A stretch of 64,000 bases of DNA from Buttiauxella izardii. Its GTDB lineage: Bacteria > Pseudomonadota > Gammaproteobacteria > Enterobacterales > Enterobacteriaceae. Shown here one piece after another: positions 52,465 through 62,209 of this stretch. Where the stretch lies: positions 19,024 to 83,023 of the forward strand of contig NZ_QZWH01000060.1 in the NCBI RefSeq assembly GCF_003601925.1, in the 5' to 3' direction. Each line of letters begins with the position of its first letter. Positions within the stretch are counted from its first letter, which is position 1. Position numbers and translations under genes: made by a program. The notes under the pieces are model-generated. The model was not told where the DNA came from. It saw only the letters and a list, made by a program, of their open reading frames with translations, and did no database searches.

Positions 52465-52496
52465 AACCATAACCATAACCATAACCATAACCATAA
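52465..52496. repeat. Hexanucleotide tandem repeat (AACCAT)5
   Basis: Five exact AACCAT units plus a partial AA lie between two REP elements in a convergent intergenic gap. They code for nothing. Such short tandem arrays can vary in copy number between strains. Confidence 0.9.
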
Positions 52497-52500
52497 AATC

Positions 52501-52533
52501 GTAGGCCGGATAAGCGTTAGCGTCATCCGGCAT
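52501..52533. repeat. REP element (CCGGAT subtype) next to ybcH
   Basis: GTAGGCCGGATAAGCGTTAGCGTCATCCGGCAT ends 5 bp before the ybcH stop. It is the same subtype as the unit at 33489 and inverted relative to the unit at 52433. Confidence 0.85.
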
Positions 52534-52538
52534 TTCTG

Positions 52539-53408
52539 TTATCGGGCCAGCACGCCGCTGGCCGCATCCATATAACGTAATGAGAAATAGATCCTGTCTT
52601 GCCCGGTTGGCACAGGCGTCGATAACCATTTTTGCTGATACGCCGCAGAGGCTGGTGTCGCTTTAAAGGTTTTCGCCTGTTTATCCTGGCGGAACAGTTC
52701 AATCACCTTCCCGGTTGACGGTGTTTTCAGGTATAGCGAGCGTTCGGCTTCGGTCAGCATTTGCGTTCCCGCTCCGTCCTGCACCCACACCTTCACGCCG
52801 CTGTGGCTGAGGGTTTTCACCCATTTGCTGTACGAATCCGGGGTCATATTTCCGGCAAAAAAGCTGCTCACGGCAACCGGTTTATCGGCGACCGCAGCCA
52901 AAGAGAGGCGGGTTTTGGTCAGCCAGTTTTGCGCCGTCTGCTGCATTTGTGGCTCGCGCCAGCGCCTGTCATCCAATTCGCTGCTGATATACCAGCCCGT
53001 AATCGCGTTTTCGCCCAGTACCTCAACCCAACGTTTTGCCACTGAAACGTCATCGGCGCGCAAGCGATTCAGGTAGTTTTCCAGTGCCGGAAGCGGCTGT
53101 TTTTGGCGCTCGAAAAACTGCCCGTCTGCCGCGAGGCCAATAACCAGATTCAGGCCGCTTGCACGAGTCAGTTGCGCCTTATGCTCAAGCCAGGCGCGGG
53201 ATTCACCGTCGCGGAACGCATCGTCATAACGCGTCCACTGCAATACCAACGTGTCGATTCCCTGCCCTTTAAGTTTGTTGAGAACACTCTGCCACTGGGC
53301 GTCAGAAACGTTAGTGTCGCGCAGTTGCGGCTGATACATCACCGCGTTCATGGCGTTTGCCAACGGTGCGACGGCAAGCAGCGCCGCTAAAATGATTTTC
53401 TTCTTCAT
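52539..53408 (-). CDS. ybcH: DUF4434 periplasmic protein, YbcH-like
   Basis: A 289-residue protein with signal peptide MKKKIILAALLAVAPLANA. The DUF4434 (glycoside-hydrolase-like barrel) region includes MYQPQLRDTNVSDAQWQSVL, GIDTLVLQWTRYDD and ITGWYISSELDDRRWREP. Its place at the end of nfrB-nfrA matches E. coli ybcH. A role in trimming or processing the Nfr glycan in the periplasm is plausible but inferred. The ATG adjoins the nfrA stop with 1 bp shared. Confidence 0.82.
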   Translation of the reverse strand: MKKKIILAALLAVAPLANAMNAVMYQPQLRDTNVSDAQWQSVLNKLKGQGIDTLVLQWTRYDDAFRDGESRAWLEHKAQLTRASGLNLVIGLAADGQFFERQKQPLPALENYLNRLRADDVSVAKRWVEVLGENAITGWYISSELDDRRWREPQMQQTAQNWLTKTRLSLAAVADKPVAVSSFFAGNMTPDSYSKWVKTLSHSGVKVWVQDGAGTQMLTEAERSLYLKTPSTGKVIELFRQDKQAKTFKATPASAAYQQKWLSTPVPTGQDRIYFSLRYMDAASGVLAR

Positions 53409-56056
53409 TACCAGCGTGCTCCTAACGTCAGGAAAAGACTGTTTTGGGAATCCGTGTCGCGATTGTGGCCGGATAATGCGCGTTGATATTCCAGGCCTAC
53501 GCTGACTTTATGCGGGAAGGCGCTGTAATGCGATTCGCCAAACCAGGTATTCAACCGCACACCGACGCCACCCAGCGTGTTATCACGATATGGCGAGTCA
53601 GTGCTGGCGTTGTATTGCGCATGCCAGTAAGGCTCAACGGTTTGTCTGCCGTTAATTTTCTGGTGCCAGCTCATGCGGTAATCGGCGGTGTATAACTGGT
53701 AATCGGCTTTGACGAAGTGCGCCGCATCGAGATACAAGTTTTGCGCCATCCAGCCATTGCCGGTTGGGTGCCAGTCATCGCTGAATTTCCCGCCGTTAAA
53801 GAACGAGGCGCTGGCGCGTAGCATGAGATCCGCTTCGCCGTGATGATGGTCTAAAGGGATTTGCTGTTCGGCAGCCAGATAAATCACCTGGTCGTGCAGC
53901 GGTTTCCAGCGCACACCGAGTCCGAGCATCGGTTCATCAACCGGCACAAAGTTATTGTCTTTGCTGCCAGCAAACACGCGGCTGTAAACCGAGAGCTGGT
54001 CGCCGTCGATAATCTGGTTTTTACCGATGCGATATTCCGCTTCAATTTGCTGATAACTACGGTAACTTTTACCCCGCGGCGCGCCATTGCTGTTGCCCGC
54101 GCTGTTCAGGGAATCTGGCGTTAAACCAAACGAACCGTCATAACTGAACGTCCAGCGACGCTGGCTGTCTTCGTGAATCCGGCGGAAGGCAAAGCGATCT
54201 TCTTGTTGTTTGTCGCTCAACGTTTGCTGCGGCGTGAGGGTGTTATCAATGTCGTCCACCACGCGTTCGCTGTATTGCTTGGTTTTTGGTTTGTCGTCGA
54301 GGCGTTCATTGAGATACGCCAGCTGGCGCAGAATGTCAGGCGAGTCGGGCTGCACCTGGCGCGCTTTTTCCAGCGCGTCGCGGGCTTCCTGATGTTTGCC
54401 TTGTGCCGCCAGGGCAAATCCACGGGAGGCGTCGTCCGGCTCGGCTGCTTTAGCCTGCGGAGCAACGATGCCATTCGCTTTCGCGAGTGAGTAATCTTCT
54501 GCGGCAAACGCCAGGTAGCCGACCTGGCGTTGGTATTGCGGCGACGAGTCACGCGATGCGGCCTGCTGCGCGGCATACAACGCAAGGCCAGGCTGCCACG
54601 GGTAACATTGCGCCAGATGCGACCAGCTTTCGGCGTCATACTGTGGCGACAAATCGCCTAATAAATTGCGCACAATGCCGCAGTCTTCTTTGCCCTGGAA
54701 TAAACGCGCCTGCGCCATGCGTTGCGCTGGCGTCGGCAGCGGTTTCGCCAGCCGGGCTTTGCTTTCGGCGCTCATCCATTCCGGGTGCGCCGCGAGTTGG
54801 GTATACAGGCGGTTGCTCAGCTTGCGCTGTAAATTCCCCGTCTGATTAAACGGCCATTCACGCAGCAGCAAGTCGGTGGCCATTTTCCCTTGCCCCATGG
54901 CAATAAGCTGATAGCTGACAGTTTCCAGCTCCTGCCCCGTTAAACCACGCATCTGGCTGATTTGATTAATCAAACGCAGGCTGGATTGGGTATCTTTTTG
55001 CGCAAGGCTCAACGCGAGGCGCTGATCGAGCACCTGATTATCCGGGAAGGTTTTAAGCAGCGCGTTCGCGCCCTGCCAGTCGCCTTTCTGAATACGAATC
55101 GGCAGTAACGTGGACAACACATATTTTTGGTTTTCCGCATGCATTACCGGCCAGTTTGCCACGGCACTGCCGGGTTGCTGGCTGTAAGTTGCCAGTAAAC
55201 GCATCCAGTTGTGTTCTTCAGCGGCTGTGGAAAACTCCGGTTTACGGTTATCGAGATAACGGCGCAGCGGCCCCAGCGCATTGCGTTCAGCCAGGGATTG
55301 CGCGTAGGAAAGTTGCATCCCCGCGCTGTTCATCACGCCCTGACTTTGCAAGTCCAGAATCCGCTGGTCGCGCTGCATGTGCAGCAAGATGGCGAACCAT
55401 TGCTGATACTGCGCGTCGCTGAGCGTGGCTTCGCCATCAAGCAGCGCAAAGCCCTGATCCGCCACGCTCCACTGGCGCAGGAAGATCGCCCGTTGCGTGT
55501 AGTTGTCCGCCAGCTGTAAACCTTCTTTGGTATGGCGGAATTTCGCATCCGTAAGCTGCGCCCGCGCAATCTCTAACTGATTGAGCTTGATAGCATAATT
55601 ACCCACTTCGCTACGACAACGCACAGTCGGGGTGGCATCGCATTGTTTTTGTAATGCGATCAACTGTTCAGCGGTGTGTATTTCTGGCGCTGGGACGGGA
55701 ATGGCCTCCAGCGCACGCTGTAGCTCTGGGTTTTGCGGGTGTTTTTTTAGCTCGCTGGTCAGCAGCGTTTGCGCTTTATCGTTGTGTCCAAAGTGGCGAT
55801 ACGCTTCCGCAAGCCATAACGTCAGACGCAAACTTTCAGGTGCCATTTTGTGCGCATGTTCAAAACTAGTCAGCGCCCGAGTTTCGTCATTGGCTTTCAT
55901 GGCTTCCTGCGCCCGCTCGATATGCGGATACACTTTGAAATAGCGATAATCGCTCAGGCCGAGATCTTGCCGCGATCCTTCTTGCGCCGCCATCGCTGGA
56001 GCGACAAGCAACACGCCACAAATCAGCGCCGCCAGCGGGTTTAAACGAGTTTTCAT
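53408..56056 (-). CDS. nfrA: NfrA, outer-membrane TPR protein (phage N4 receptor component)
   Basis: An 882-residue protein with signal peptide ending APAMAAQ, a long TPR-rich periplasmic domain (about 30-600; for example RALTSFEHAHKMAPESLRLT and DDASRGFALAAQGKHQEARD), and a C-terminal outer-membrane barrel (about 630-882) ending in aromatic FLTLGARW. In E. coli, NfrA exports the N4 glycan receptor made with NfrB. The protein is about 100 residues shorter than E. coli NfrA (990). The start overlaps the nfrB stop by 4 bp. Confidence 0.92.
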   Translation of the reverse strand: MKTRLNPLAALICGVLLVAPAMAAQEGSRQDLGLSDYRYFKVYPHIERAQEAMKANDETRALTSFEHAHKMAPESLRLTLWLAEAYRHFGHNDKAQTLLTSELKKHPQNPELQRALEAIPVPAPEIHTAEQLIALQKQCDATPTVRCRSEVGNYAIKLNQLEIARAQLTDAKFRHTKEGLQLADNYTQRAIFLRQWSVADQGFALLDGEATLSDAQYQQWFAILLHMQRDQRILDLQSQGVMNSAGMQLSYAQSLAERNALGPLRRYLDNRKPEFSTAAEEHNWMRLLATYSQQPGSAVANWPVMHAENQKYVLSTLLPIRIQKGDWQGANALLKTFPDNQVLDQRLALSLAQKDTQSSLRLINQISQMRGLTGQELETVSYQLIAMGQGKMATDLLLREWPFNQTGNLQRKLSNRLYTQLAAHPEWMSAESKARLAKPLPTPAQRMAQARLFQGKEDCGIVRNLLGDLSPQYDAESWSHLAQCYPWQPGLALYAAQQAASRDSSPQYQRQVGYLAFAAEDYSLAKANGIVAPQAKAAEPDDASRGFALAAQGKHQEARDALEKARQVQPDSPDILRQLAYLNERLDDKPKTKQYSERVVDDIDNTLTPQQTLSDKQQEDRFAFRRIHEDSQRRWTFSYDGSFGLTPDSLNSAGNSNGAPRGKSYRSYQQIEAEYRIGKNQIIDGDQLSVYSRVFAGSKDNNFVPVDEPMLGLGVRWKPLHDQVIYLAAEQQIPLDHHHGEADLMLRASASFFNGGKFSDDWHPTGNGWMAQNLYLDAAHFVKADYQLYTADYRMSWHQKINGRQTVEPYWHAQYNASTDSPYRDNTLGGVGVRLNTWFGESHYSAFPHKVSVGLEYQRALSGHNRDTDSQNSLFLTLGARW

Positions 56057-58278
56057 AATGCTTCCCCCGCCAGACGTGCCTGTTGGAGCGGGCTAATGCC
56101 AACGCTTTGCAACAGTTCGCTCATGGTCGGCTGAAGTTGCTGCTGCTGTTCAAGCGAATGGTCAACAATGTGCTGGCTGACCACGCCCTCCTGCACCAAA
56201 AATTCGCCAAACATCACTTCGCTACGTTCATAACGCAGCAGCACCGCGCGAAGAACCGCTTCATTTAAGTGCGATTCGTTGGTCAGCACTTCGGCAAACA
56301 TCAACTGGCCGGAGACATATTTTTCCCACAGTTCATCAGCCTTTTCCTGGGTCAAAAGATGTTCGCGCACCGCGCAGTCGAGGAGACGTTTTTCTTTAAG
56401 AGTTAAATCATCGCCAAACCAGTAACGCAGGCCAATCACCACCTGCCCGCGCGGCACAATCACATACCGCACCGGACGGCCGATTTTACGCGCCAGCGCA
56501 CCAAGCGAAACGGGATCGATGCTGTTTTCAGAAGCCAGAATCAGGGTTTCGCCTTCCAGGCGAATCGGCAGCACGGCGTGATGGTGCGCGACTTTCGGCG
56601 AAACACTTTGCACTAGCGCTTGATCAAGACTCAGAGGATCAATGGATTCCATCGGTACTTCGGCCTGTTTTGCCAGAGCCACCGCCAGTTGATGAGCGGT
56701 AATCAGCCCCTGATGCACCATGCTACCGCCCAGTTTCAGGCCGTGAATACGCGTTTGTAAGGCTTCTTCAAGTTGCGCCTGAGTGATTACGCCAGAGTCG
56801 ACAAGAATGTAACCCAGCGGTTGCGCGGAACGCTGCTCGCTCACCGTCGGGAAATCATGAGTGGTTTTATCCCACGCCACGCGGCGCGGGTCGCCATGCT
56901 GAATGACCTGTTTTATCGCCCGCCAGTTCGCCATGAAGTTAATCAGGTTGCCCCAGAACAGGCGCGGTAACACCAACATGCCTTGCGCCAGGCCGTAATA
57001 CGCCGTCACGAAAATCATGCGTTGAATGATGCGGTTAGCCATCAGGAAGAAGTTAATCCACAGCAATGTCGTCAGCCATGCGCCGCCGACAAAAATAGAC
57101 AGGAACTGCCAGGCACCTTCAACACTGCGCTGATAAACCATGATGGCGACGAGCTGTAACATCACCAGCATCGCGGCAAAGCTCAGGAAGTTGGCGATTG
57201 CCCCTTTGCGGTCGCGCCATAAGAAATAGTTAAGAACCGGGCTTTTGCTCCAGCGGTGAGTTTTAAAACCCTGGAAAACAATGCCGATGATCCAGCGCGA
57301 TTTTTGCCGTACGGCGGTGGCGAAGGTGTCGGGGAAATATTCACGCACGCAAATCACGTTGGCGGTGCGGGCGCGCTGCAAGAAGGGTTTTGCGGAGTTG
57401 TCGTTTTCATCCACCACCGGGAAGCGGCAGAAAATTTCTTCCATCCCTTTTTGACGCAGACGGAAACCGATGTCGTAGTCTTCCGTCAAACTTTGCACGT
57501 CAAAGGCAATACCGTCACCATCGGCTAATAACGCCAACACGGCGCGACGGCTGAAACAGGTGCCCACGCCCGCGCTCGGAACCTGCCCTGCTAATGCTTC
57601 ACGCACCGGAACATCTTTGCCATGGAGTTCTGAAAATTCGTCGAGATAACTTAGGCTGGTGAAGTGTGTCCACTTGCGTTCAAACGGATAAACCGGGATC
57701 TGGATAAGGTCTTTGCGATCGACAAGATAGTTGTACAGACGCAATTCGAGGGGAGAAATCACGTCTTCCGCGTCGTGCAGAATAAAACCGGAGAAGTTAA
57801 AACGCGCGCTGCGTTCAAATTGCAAAATCGCATCCAGAATGTTGTTCAGGCAATCGGCTTTGCTGGTGGGGCCAGGACGTGCGCAAACGACTTTGTGAAC
57901 GTTCGGAAAGCGTGCGCAGACTTCGTCGACATCGCGTTGTGTATCCGGGTCATTGGGATAAGTGCCGACAAAGATATGATAGTTCTCGTAGTCCAGTGAA
58001 CTGGCGGCAAGGCTCGCCATGTTACCGATAACTCCGGTTTCATTCCACGCCGGAACCATGATCGCCAGCGCCTTTTCTTGCGGCTCATAAAGCGCTTTAT
58101 AATCGAGACGATCGTTATTGCGATAGACCGTGACCGAGCGCCATACGCGGCGAACCCAGTAGACGATATCAATAAATAAGTCATCAATTCCGCTGATTAA
58201 CATCAGAATTGCCAGAGTAATAGCGATGACTTTCAAGCCGTATAAATACGTTGAAAAGTAATCAACAAACCAGTCCAT
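56053..58278 (-). CDS. nfrB: NfrB, c-di-GMP-responsive inner-membrane glycosyltransferase
   Basis: A 741-residue processive GT2-type enzyme. Two N-terminal helices lie about 10-45; catalytic motifs are the HDAED aspartates (169-172), TEDYD (265-269) and QKSRW (325-329). Helices at about 360-445 would form the export channel. The C-terminal MshEN region (about 488-640: LGYILVDSGVITQAQLEEAL, LGGSMVHQGLITAHQLAVAL) has the paired motifs that bind c-di-GMP. E. coli NfrB makes the phage N4 glycan receptor when c-di-GMP is high. It heads the leftward nfrB-nfrA-ybcH operon. Confidence 0.94.
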   Translation of the reverse strand: MDWFVDYFSTYLYGLKVIAITLAILMLISGIDDLFIDIVYWVRRVWRSVTVYRNNDRLDYKALYEPQEKALAIMVPAWNETGVIGNMASLAASSLDYENYHIFVGTYPNDPDTQRDVDEVCARFPNVHKVVCARPGPTSKADCLNNILDAILQFERSARFNFSGFILHDAEDVISPLELRLYNYLVDRKDLIQIPVYPFERKWTHFTSLSYLDEFSELHGKDVPVREALAGQVPSAGVGTCFSRRAVLALLADGDGIAFDVQSLTEDYDIGFRLRQKGMEEIFCRFPVVDENDNSAKPFLQRARTANVICVREYFPDTFATAVRQKSRWIIGIVFQGFKTHRWSKSPVLNYFLWRDRKGAIANFLSFAAMLVMLQLVAIMVYQRSVEGAWQFLSIFVGGAWLTTLLWINFFLMANRIIQRMIFVTAYYGLAQGMLVLPRLFWGNLINFMANWRAIKQVIQHGDPRRVAWDKTTHDFPTVSEQRSAQPLGYILVDSGVITQAQLEEALQTRIHGLKLGGSMVHQGLITAHQLAVALAKQAEVPMESIDPLSLDQALVQSVSPKVAHHHAVLPIRLEGETLILASENSIDPVSLGALARKIGRPVRYVIVPRGQVVIGLRYWFGDDLTLKEKRLLDCAVREHLLTQEKADELWEKYVSGQLMFAEVLTNESHLNEAVLRAVLLRYERSEVMFGEFLVQEGVVSQHIVDHSLEQQQQLQPTMSELLQSVGISPLQQARLAGEAL

Positions 58279-58604
58279 TTTTTACCCCAAAGGTCATGTG
58301 AAACCTAATGCTGTCGTCCACAGGAGGTCAGACGCATACACATTTAGGCCTCATATGTTACCGGTATCATAATGCAAGAATTTAAATGCGGGAAGAATAT
58401 AAATCTAATATTTAGCTTATTTACAATCACAGAAATTGTACCATTAACAACAAAACCAGTGTTTTCAGCTGGTATTTACAAGTGTTACAGGACGTTTAGC
58501 ATGTAAGAAATTAATGCGAATTGTTGATAGCGATGCGTGGCATTTCTTGCCAGAAATCGCTTTGATCTTTACATTGGCGGCCTGATACCGAGGGAGAAAC
58601 TGAC
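58279..58604. promoter_or_regulatory. Divergent promoter region of nfrB and emrE
   Basis: A 326-bp gap, strongly AT-rich between about 58370 and 58500. I see no ORF and no confident operator. TGGCATTTCTTGCCA near 58539 is a small imperfect dyad upstream of emrE. Confidence 0.35.
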
Positions 58605-58934
58605 ATGACTTATTTGTGGCTGATTGTGGCTATTGTCGCCGAAGTGATTGCGACGACTTCGCTAAAGCTTTCTGAGGGGTTTACTCGTTTATGGCCCAGC
58701 GTCGTCACGATAGTGTTTTATGGCGTGGCGTTTTATTGCTTGTCGGTAACGATGCGTACCATTCCGACAGGCATTATTTATGCGATTTGGTCTGGTGCCG
58801 GAATTGTATTAATTGGCGCGGTGGGCTGGATATTCCTGGGGCAGAAACTCGACTGGCCAGCGATTGCCGGAATGGCGCTGATCATTATTGGCGTATTAGT
58901 GATTAACCTTTTTTCAAAATCCGTCGCGCATTAA
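58605..58934 (+). CDS. emrE: EmrE-type small multidrug resistance transporter
   Basis: A 109-residue SMR protein with four helices. The proton/drug-coupling Glu13 lies in VAIVAEVIATTSLKLSEGFT, equivalent to EmrE Glu14. RLWPSVVTIVFYG, IPTGIIYAIWSGAGIVLIGA and GVLVINLFSKS follow the EmrE pattern, including the GIVLIG dimerisation helix. It exports quaternary cations in exchange for protons. GGGAG precedes the ATG. It is monocistronic with a hairpin after the stop. Whether it is the emrE orthologue or a close paralogue is not certain. Confidence 0.9.
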   Translation: MTYLWLIVAIVAEVIATTSLKLSEGFTRLWPSVVTIVFYGVAFYCLSVTMRTIPTGIIYAIWSGAGIVLIGAVGWIFLGQKLDWPAIAGMALIIIGVLVINLFSKSVAH

Positions 58935-58948
58935 TCCCTTCTTTACCC

Positions 58949-58982
58949 TGCGATGCTCGCCGCAAAACGCGTGAGCATCGCA
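58949..58982 (+). terminator. Hairpin after emrE
   Basis: TGCGATGCTC and GAGCATCGCA form a perfect 10-bp stem around a 14-base loop, 14 bp after the emrE stop. The following sequence TATCAATTCTT gives only a weak T-tract. Confidence 0.6.
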
Positions 58983-59131
58983 TATCAATTCTTAACCAAC
59001 CGTAAACAAAATCTTAACTGTTGAGCCTTTTACACTCCTGACAATTCTTTTGCTTTTTTTCTAAAAGTTGAATAGTAACTGACCGGAATTATCGGTAAAG
59101 TGCGCCCGTCACGTTAATGAGGTGAGTAGCA

Positions 59132-59377
59132 ATGGTTAAACAATTGAGGTCAAAATTAGGGATGATTTTGTTGCTGATAGGTGCGGCGCTTTTTTCCGGC
59201 CAGACGACAGCCCAAAGGCACGGTCATCTTTATTTGATTGTCAAAAGTGCTGACATGCTGCTGCGCCACCAGGCGGACAGCGATGAACTACGCCAGGCAG
59301 CGGAAGATTCCGCCGCTGATTTCCGTGAGTTTCATTATCAGGTTAATGAGCGGCGGCCCGGTACGCATCAGCTGTAA
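59132..59377 (+). CDS. Small exported protein of unknown function
   Basis: An 81-residue protein I do not recognise. It has a basic N-terminus (MVKQLRSKLG), a hydrophobic stretch MILLLIGAALFSG and a possible signal-peptidase site after GQTTA. The mature about 53 residues would be charged and helical (SADMLLRHQADSDELRQAAE). GAGGTGAGTAGCA supplies a ribosome site, and the reading frame is free of stops over its length, which supports a real gene. It stands alone between emrE and the convergent SDR gene. Confidence 0.5.
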   Translation: MVKQLRSKLGMILLLIGAALFSGQTTAQRHGHLYLIVKSADMLLRHQADSDELRQAAEDSAADFREFHYQVNERRPGTHQL

Positions 59378-59390
59378 ACTTCTTTTTTGG

Positions 59391-60134
59391 CTACAAATTC
59401 CGCACACCGCCATCCATAAGCAACTCGCTGCCGACCATAAATGCCGATTCATCGGATGCGAGAAAAACAGCGGCTTTTGCCAATTCAAGAACCGTGCCTA
59501 ACCGCCCCACCGGCACCAGCGCACGGATTTCATCACGCAGCGCTTCCTCCGAGCCACCATTCCCTAATTTCCCTAAGGCGGGCGTTTCCGTAGGGCCAGG
59601 ACTTAACCCGTTGACCCGAATCCCAAGCGGATGCAATTCGCCGGAAAGTGTTCGTGCAAGAGAAAGAATTGCCGCTTTGCTGGCGGCATAAACACTACTT
59701 TGCGCCAGCCCAATATGCGCACTCACCGAACCACAAACTATGATTGAGGACGGGTTAGCCAGCTGCGGCAACAGCGCCTGAATCAAAAAGAATGGCCCTT
59801 TGAGATTGGTATTCATCAGCGAGTCATAGGTGCGTTCGTCCCACTCCTGCAACGGTCGATGCGTGACATCTCCTGCGTTGATGTACAGCACGTCGAGGCG
59901 CGGCCAGAGTTGAGAAAGCTGCCCCGCCAGCGCTCGCTGTTGCGTGGAGTCCCCGGCGTCACTGTGAAAAGTCTGTACGTTGCCTAACGTTTGTTTCGCA
60001 GCCATTAATCCCGCCTGGCTGCGCCCGGTAATGGCGACGGTGGCTCCCTCGTCGATAAACTGCCGGGTGGTTTCAAGACCAATGCCGCTGGTGCCACCGG
60101 TGATTAATGCGTATTTACCTTCAAGTCTGCCCAT
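59391..60134 (-). CDS. SDR-family oxidoreductase
   Basis: A 247-residue classical short-chain dehydrogenase: cofactor motif ALITGGTSGIGLETTRQFID, YINAGDV in place of NNAG, catalytic Ser in ICGSVSAHIGLAQ, and YAASKAAILSLARTL with the YxxxK pair. The C-terminus ELLMDGGVRNL is typical. It diverges from an HxlR regulator and is probably its target. The substrate is unknown; such pairs often respond to quinones or electrophiles. Confidence 0.85.
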   Translation of the reverse strand: MGRLEGKYALITGGTSGIGLETTRQFIDEGATVAITGRSQAGLMAAKQTLGNVQTFHSDAGDSTQQRALAGQLSQLWPRLDVLYINAGDVTHRPLQEWDERTYDSLMNTNLKGPFFLIQALLPQLANPSSIIVCGSVSAHIGLAQSSVYAASKAAILSLARTLSGELHPLGIRVNGLSPGPTETPALGKLGNGGSEEALRDEIRALVPVGRLGTVLELAKAAVFLASDESAFMVGSELLMDGGVRNL

Positions 60135-60178
60135 TTTCGTTACCTCGCGATTAACTGGTCACGCCATTATTTACGCTA

Positions 60179-60215
60179 TAGTATCCTTTGGATAGTAGGC
60201 ACCATTTGGATACTA
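60179..60215. promoter_or_regulatory. Candidate HxlR operator with three GGATAnTA half-sites
   Basis: TAGTATCC (60179-60186), TTTGGATAGTA (60187-60197) and TTTGGATACTA (60205-60215) give one inverted and two direct copies spaced 18 bp. They lie in the divergent gap between the SDR and HxlR genes. Confidence 0.55.
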
Positions 60216-60257
60216 AGGCACCCATCGGGATGCATTGACGCACCACAAGGGAAACCC

Positions 60258-60614
60258 ATGACAAATAATTTTTCGACGTTGCCGGTGGCAGGCGAAAGCT
60301 GCCCGATGGTGAGTTTTGTGAATCTGATTTCCGGTAAATGGGCGATTCCGATTCTGTATCGCTTGATGGTGATTGACGAACCCGTGCGTTTCAGCGATTT
60401 GCAGCGCGCGGTTCACCCTATCACGCAAAAAGAGCTGACGCGCCAGTTACGGCAATTCGAAGCAAGAAAGCTGGTGACAAGGCAAGTGTTCGCACAGGTG
60501 CCGCCACGGGTGGAATATCAAATTACTGAATTAGGAAAGTCGTTGCGCCCAACGCTGGATTCTTTAGCGCAATGGATGCGTAATAACGCAGAGCAGCTTC
60601 AAGAGCAGTTGTAG
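60258..60614 (+). CDS. HxlR-family transcriptional regulator
   Basis: A 118-residue winged-helix protein: CPMVSFVNLISGKWAIPILY, then RFSDLQRAVHPITQKELTRQ, LRQFEARKLVTRQVFAQVPP and VEYQITELGKSLRPTLDSLA. An N-terminal Cys before the first helix (ESCPM) is the position used by redox/electrophile-sensing HxlR proteins such as HypR and YodB. It probably controls the divergent SDR gene through the GGATA repeats. Confidence 0.88.
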   Translation: MTNNFSTLPVAGESCPMVSFVNLISGKWAIPILYRLMVIDEPVRFSDLQRAVHPITQKELTRQLRQFEARKLVTRQVFAQVPPRVEYQITELGKSLRPTLDSLAQWMRNNAEQLQEQL

Positions 60615-60623
60615 GAATAGAAT

Positions 60624-60647
60624 CCCTGCCGACTGGCATCGGCAGGG
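60624..60647. terminator. Convergent terminator between HxlR gene and frmA
   Basis: CCCTGCCGA-CTGGCA-TCGGCAGGG has a 9-bp perfect stem, 9 bp after one stop and 12 bp from the other. It is followed by CTAGTTTAG on the plus strand and by ATTCTATTCC on the minus. Confidence 0.7.
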
Positions 60648-60659
60648 CTAGTTTAGTGC

Positions 60660-61793
<1,134 letters not shown>

Positions 61794-61822
61794 TCAGGTG
61801 AGAGTGAATTTTTATATAACAA

Positions 61823-62098
61823 CTATTTTAGATAAGAGCGGATTAAATGGCCGACTTCTGCCATGCGCACGGCGCGTTGATCCTCGGAGGTTTCTCCCGC
61901 AACCAGCTCGTCTTTCAGATGGATTTCCATCATTTCGGCCATCAAGCCATTTGCCGCCCCGCGTACGGCGGCGATTTGTTGCAAGATGGCGATACAAGGC
62001 TCGCCGCTGTCCAACGCACGTTCCAGCGCTTCAGTCTGGCCGCGAATGCGCCGCACGCGAGTCAGAATGCGTTTTTTATCTTCAGGTGAATGTGGCAT
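61823..62098 (-). CDS. frmR: FrmR, formaldehyde-responsive CsoR/RcnR-type repressor
   Basis: A 91-residue all-helical repressor: MPHSPEDKKRILTRVRRIRG, then QTEALERALDSGEPCIAILQ, then a RGAANGLMAEMMEIH helix. Pro2 and Cys35 are present, the pair that formaldehyde crosslinks in E. coli FrmR to release DNA. It precedes frmA and has a matching operator immediately upstream, so it autoregulates frmRA. Confidence 0.95.
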   Translation of the reverse strand: MPHSPEDKKRILTRVRRIRGQTEALERALDSGEPCIAILQQIAAVRGAANGLMAEMMEIHLKDELVAGETSEDQRAVRMAEVGHLIRSYLK

Positions 62099-62107
62099 TT
62101 TGACCTC

Positions 62108-62132
62108 CAGATACTATAGGGGGGTATGGTAA
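62108..62132. promoter_or_regulatory. FrmR operator
   Basis: ATACTATAGGGGGGTATGGT contains the G-run flanked by AT-rich inverted arms (ATACTATA/TATGGTAA) seen in CsoR/RcnR/FrmR operators. It lies 10-34 bp upstream of the frmR ATG and resembles the E. coli frmR site. Confidence 0.75.
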
Positions 62133-62209
62133 TCTATTTGCATCCGCTGTGGAATAAATTTATCGATTAGGTAAAGTTGCCTCACAACCTCAAAAACTAA
62201 AGATAAACA

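Noticed and set aside
52465..52496. Telomere-like or origin iteron array
   Set aside because: Only five short hexamers in a convergent gap, with no DnaA boxes or replication gene nearby.
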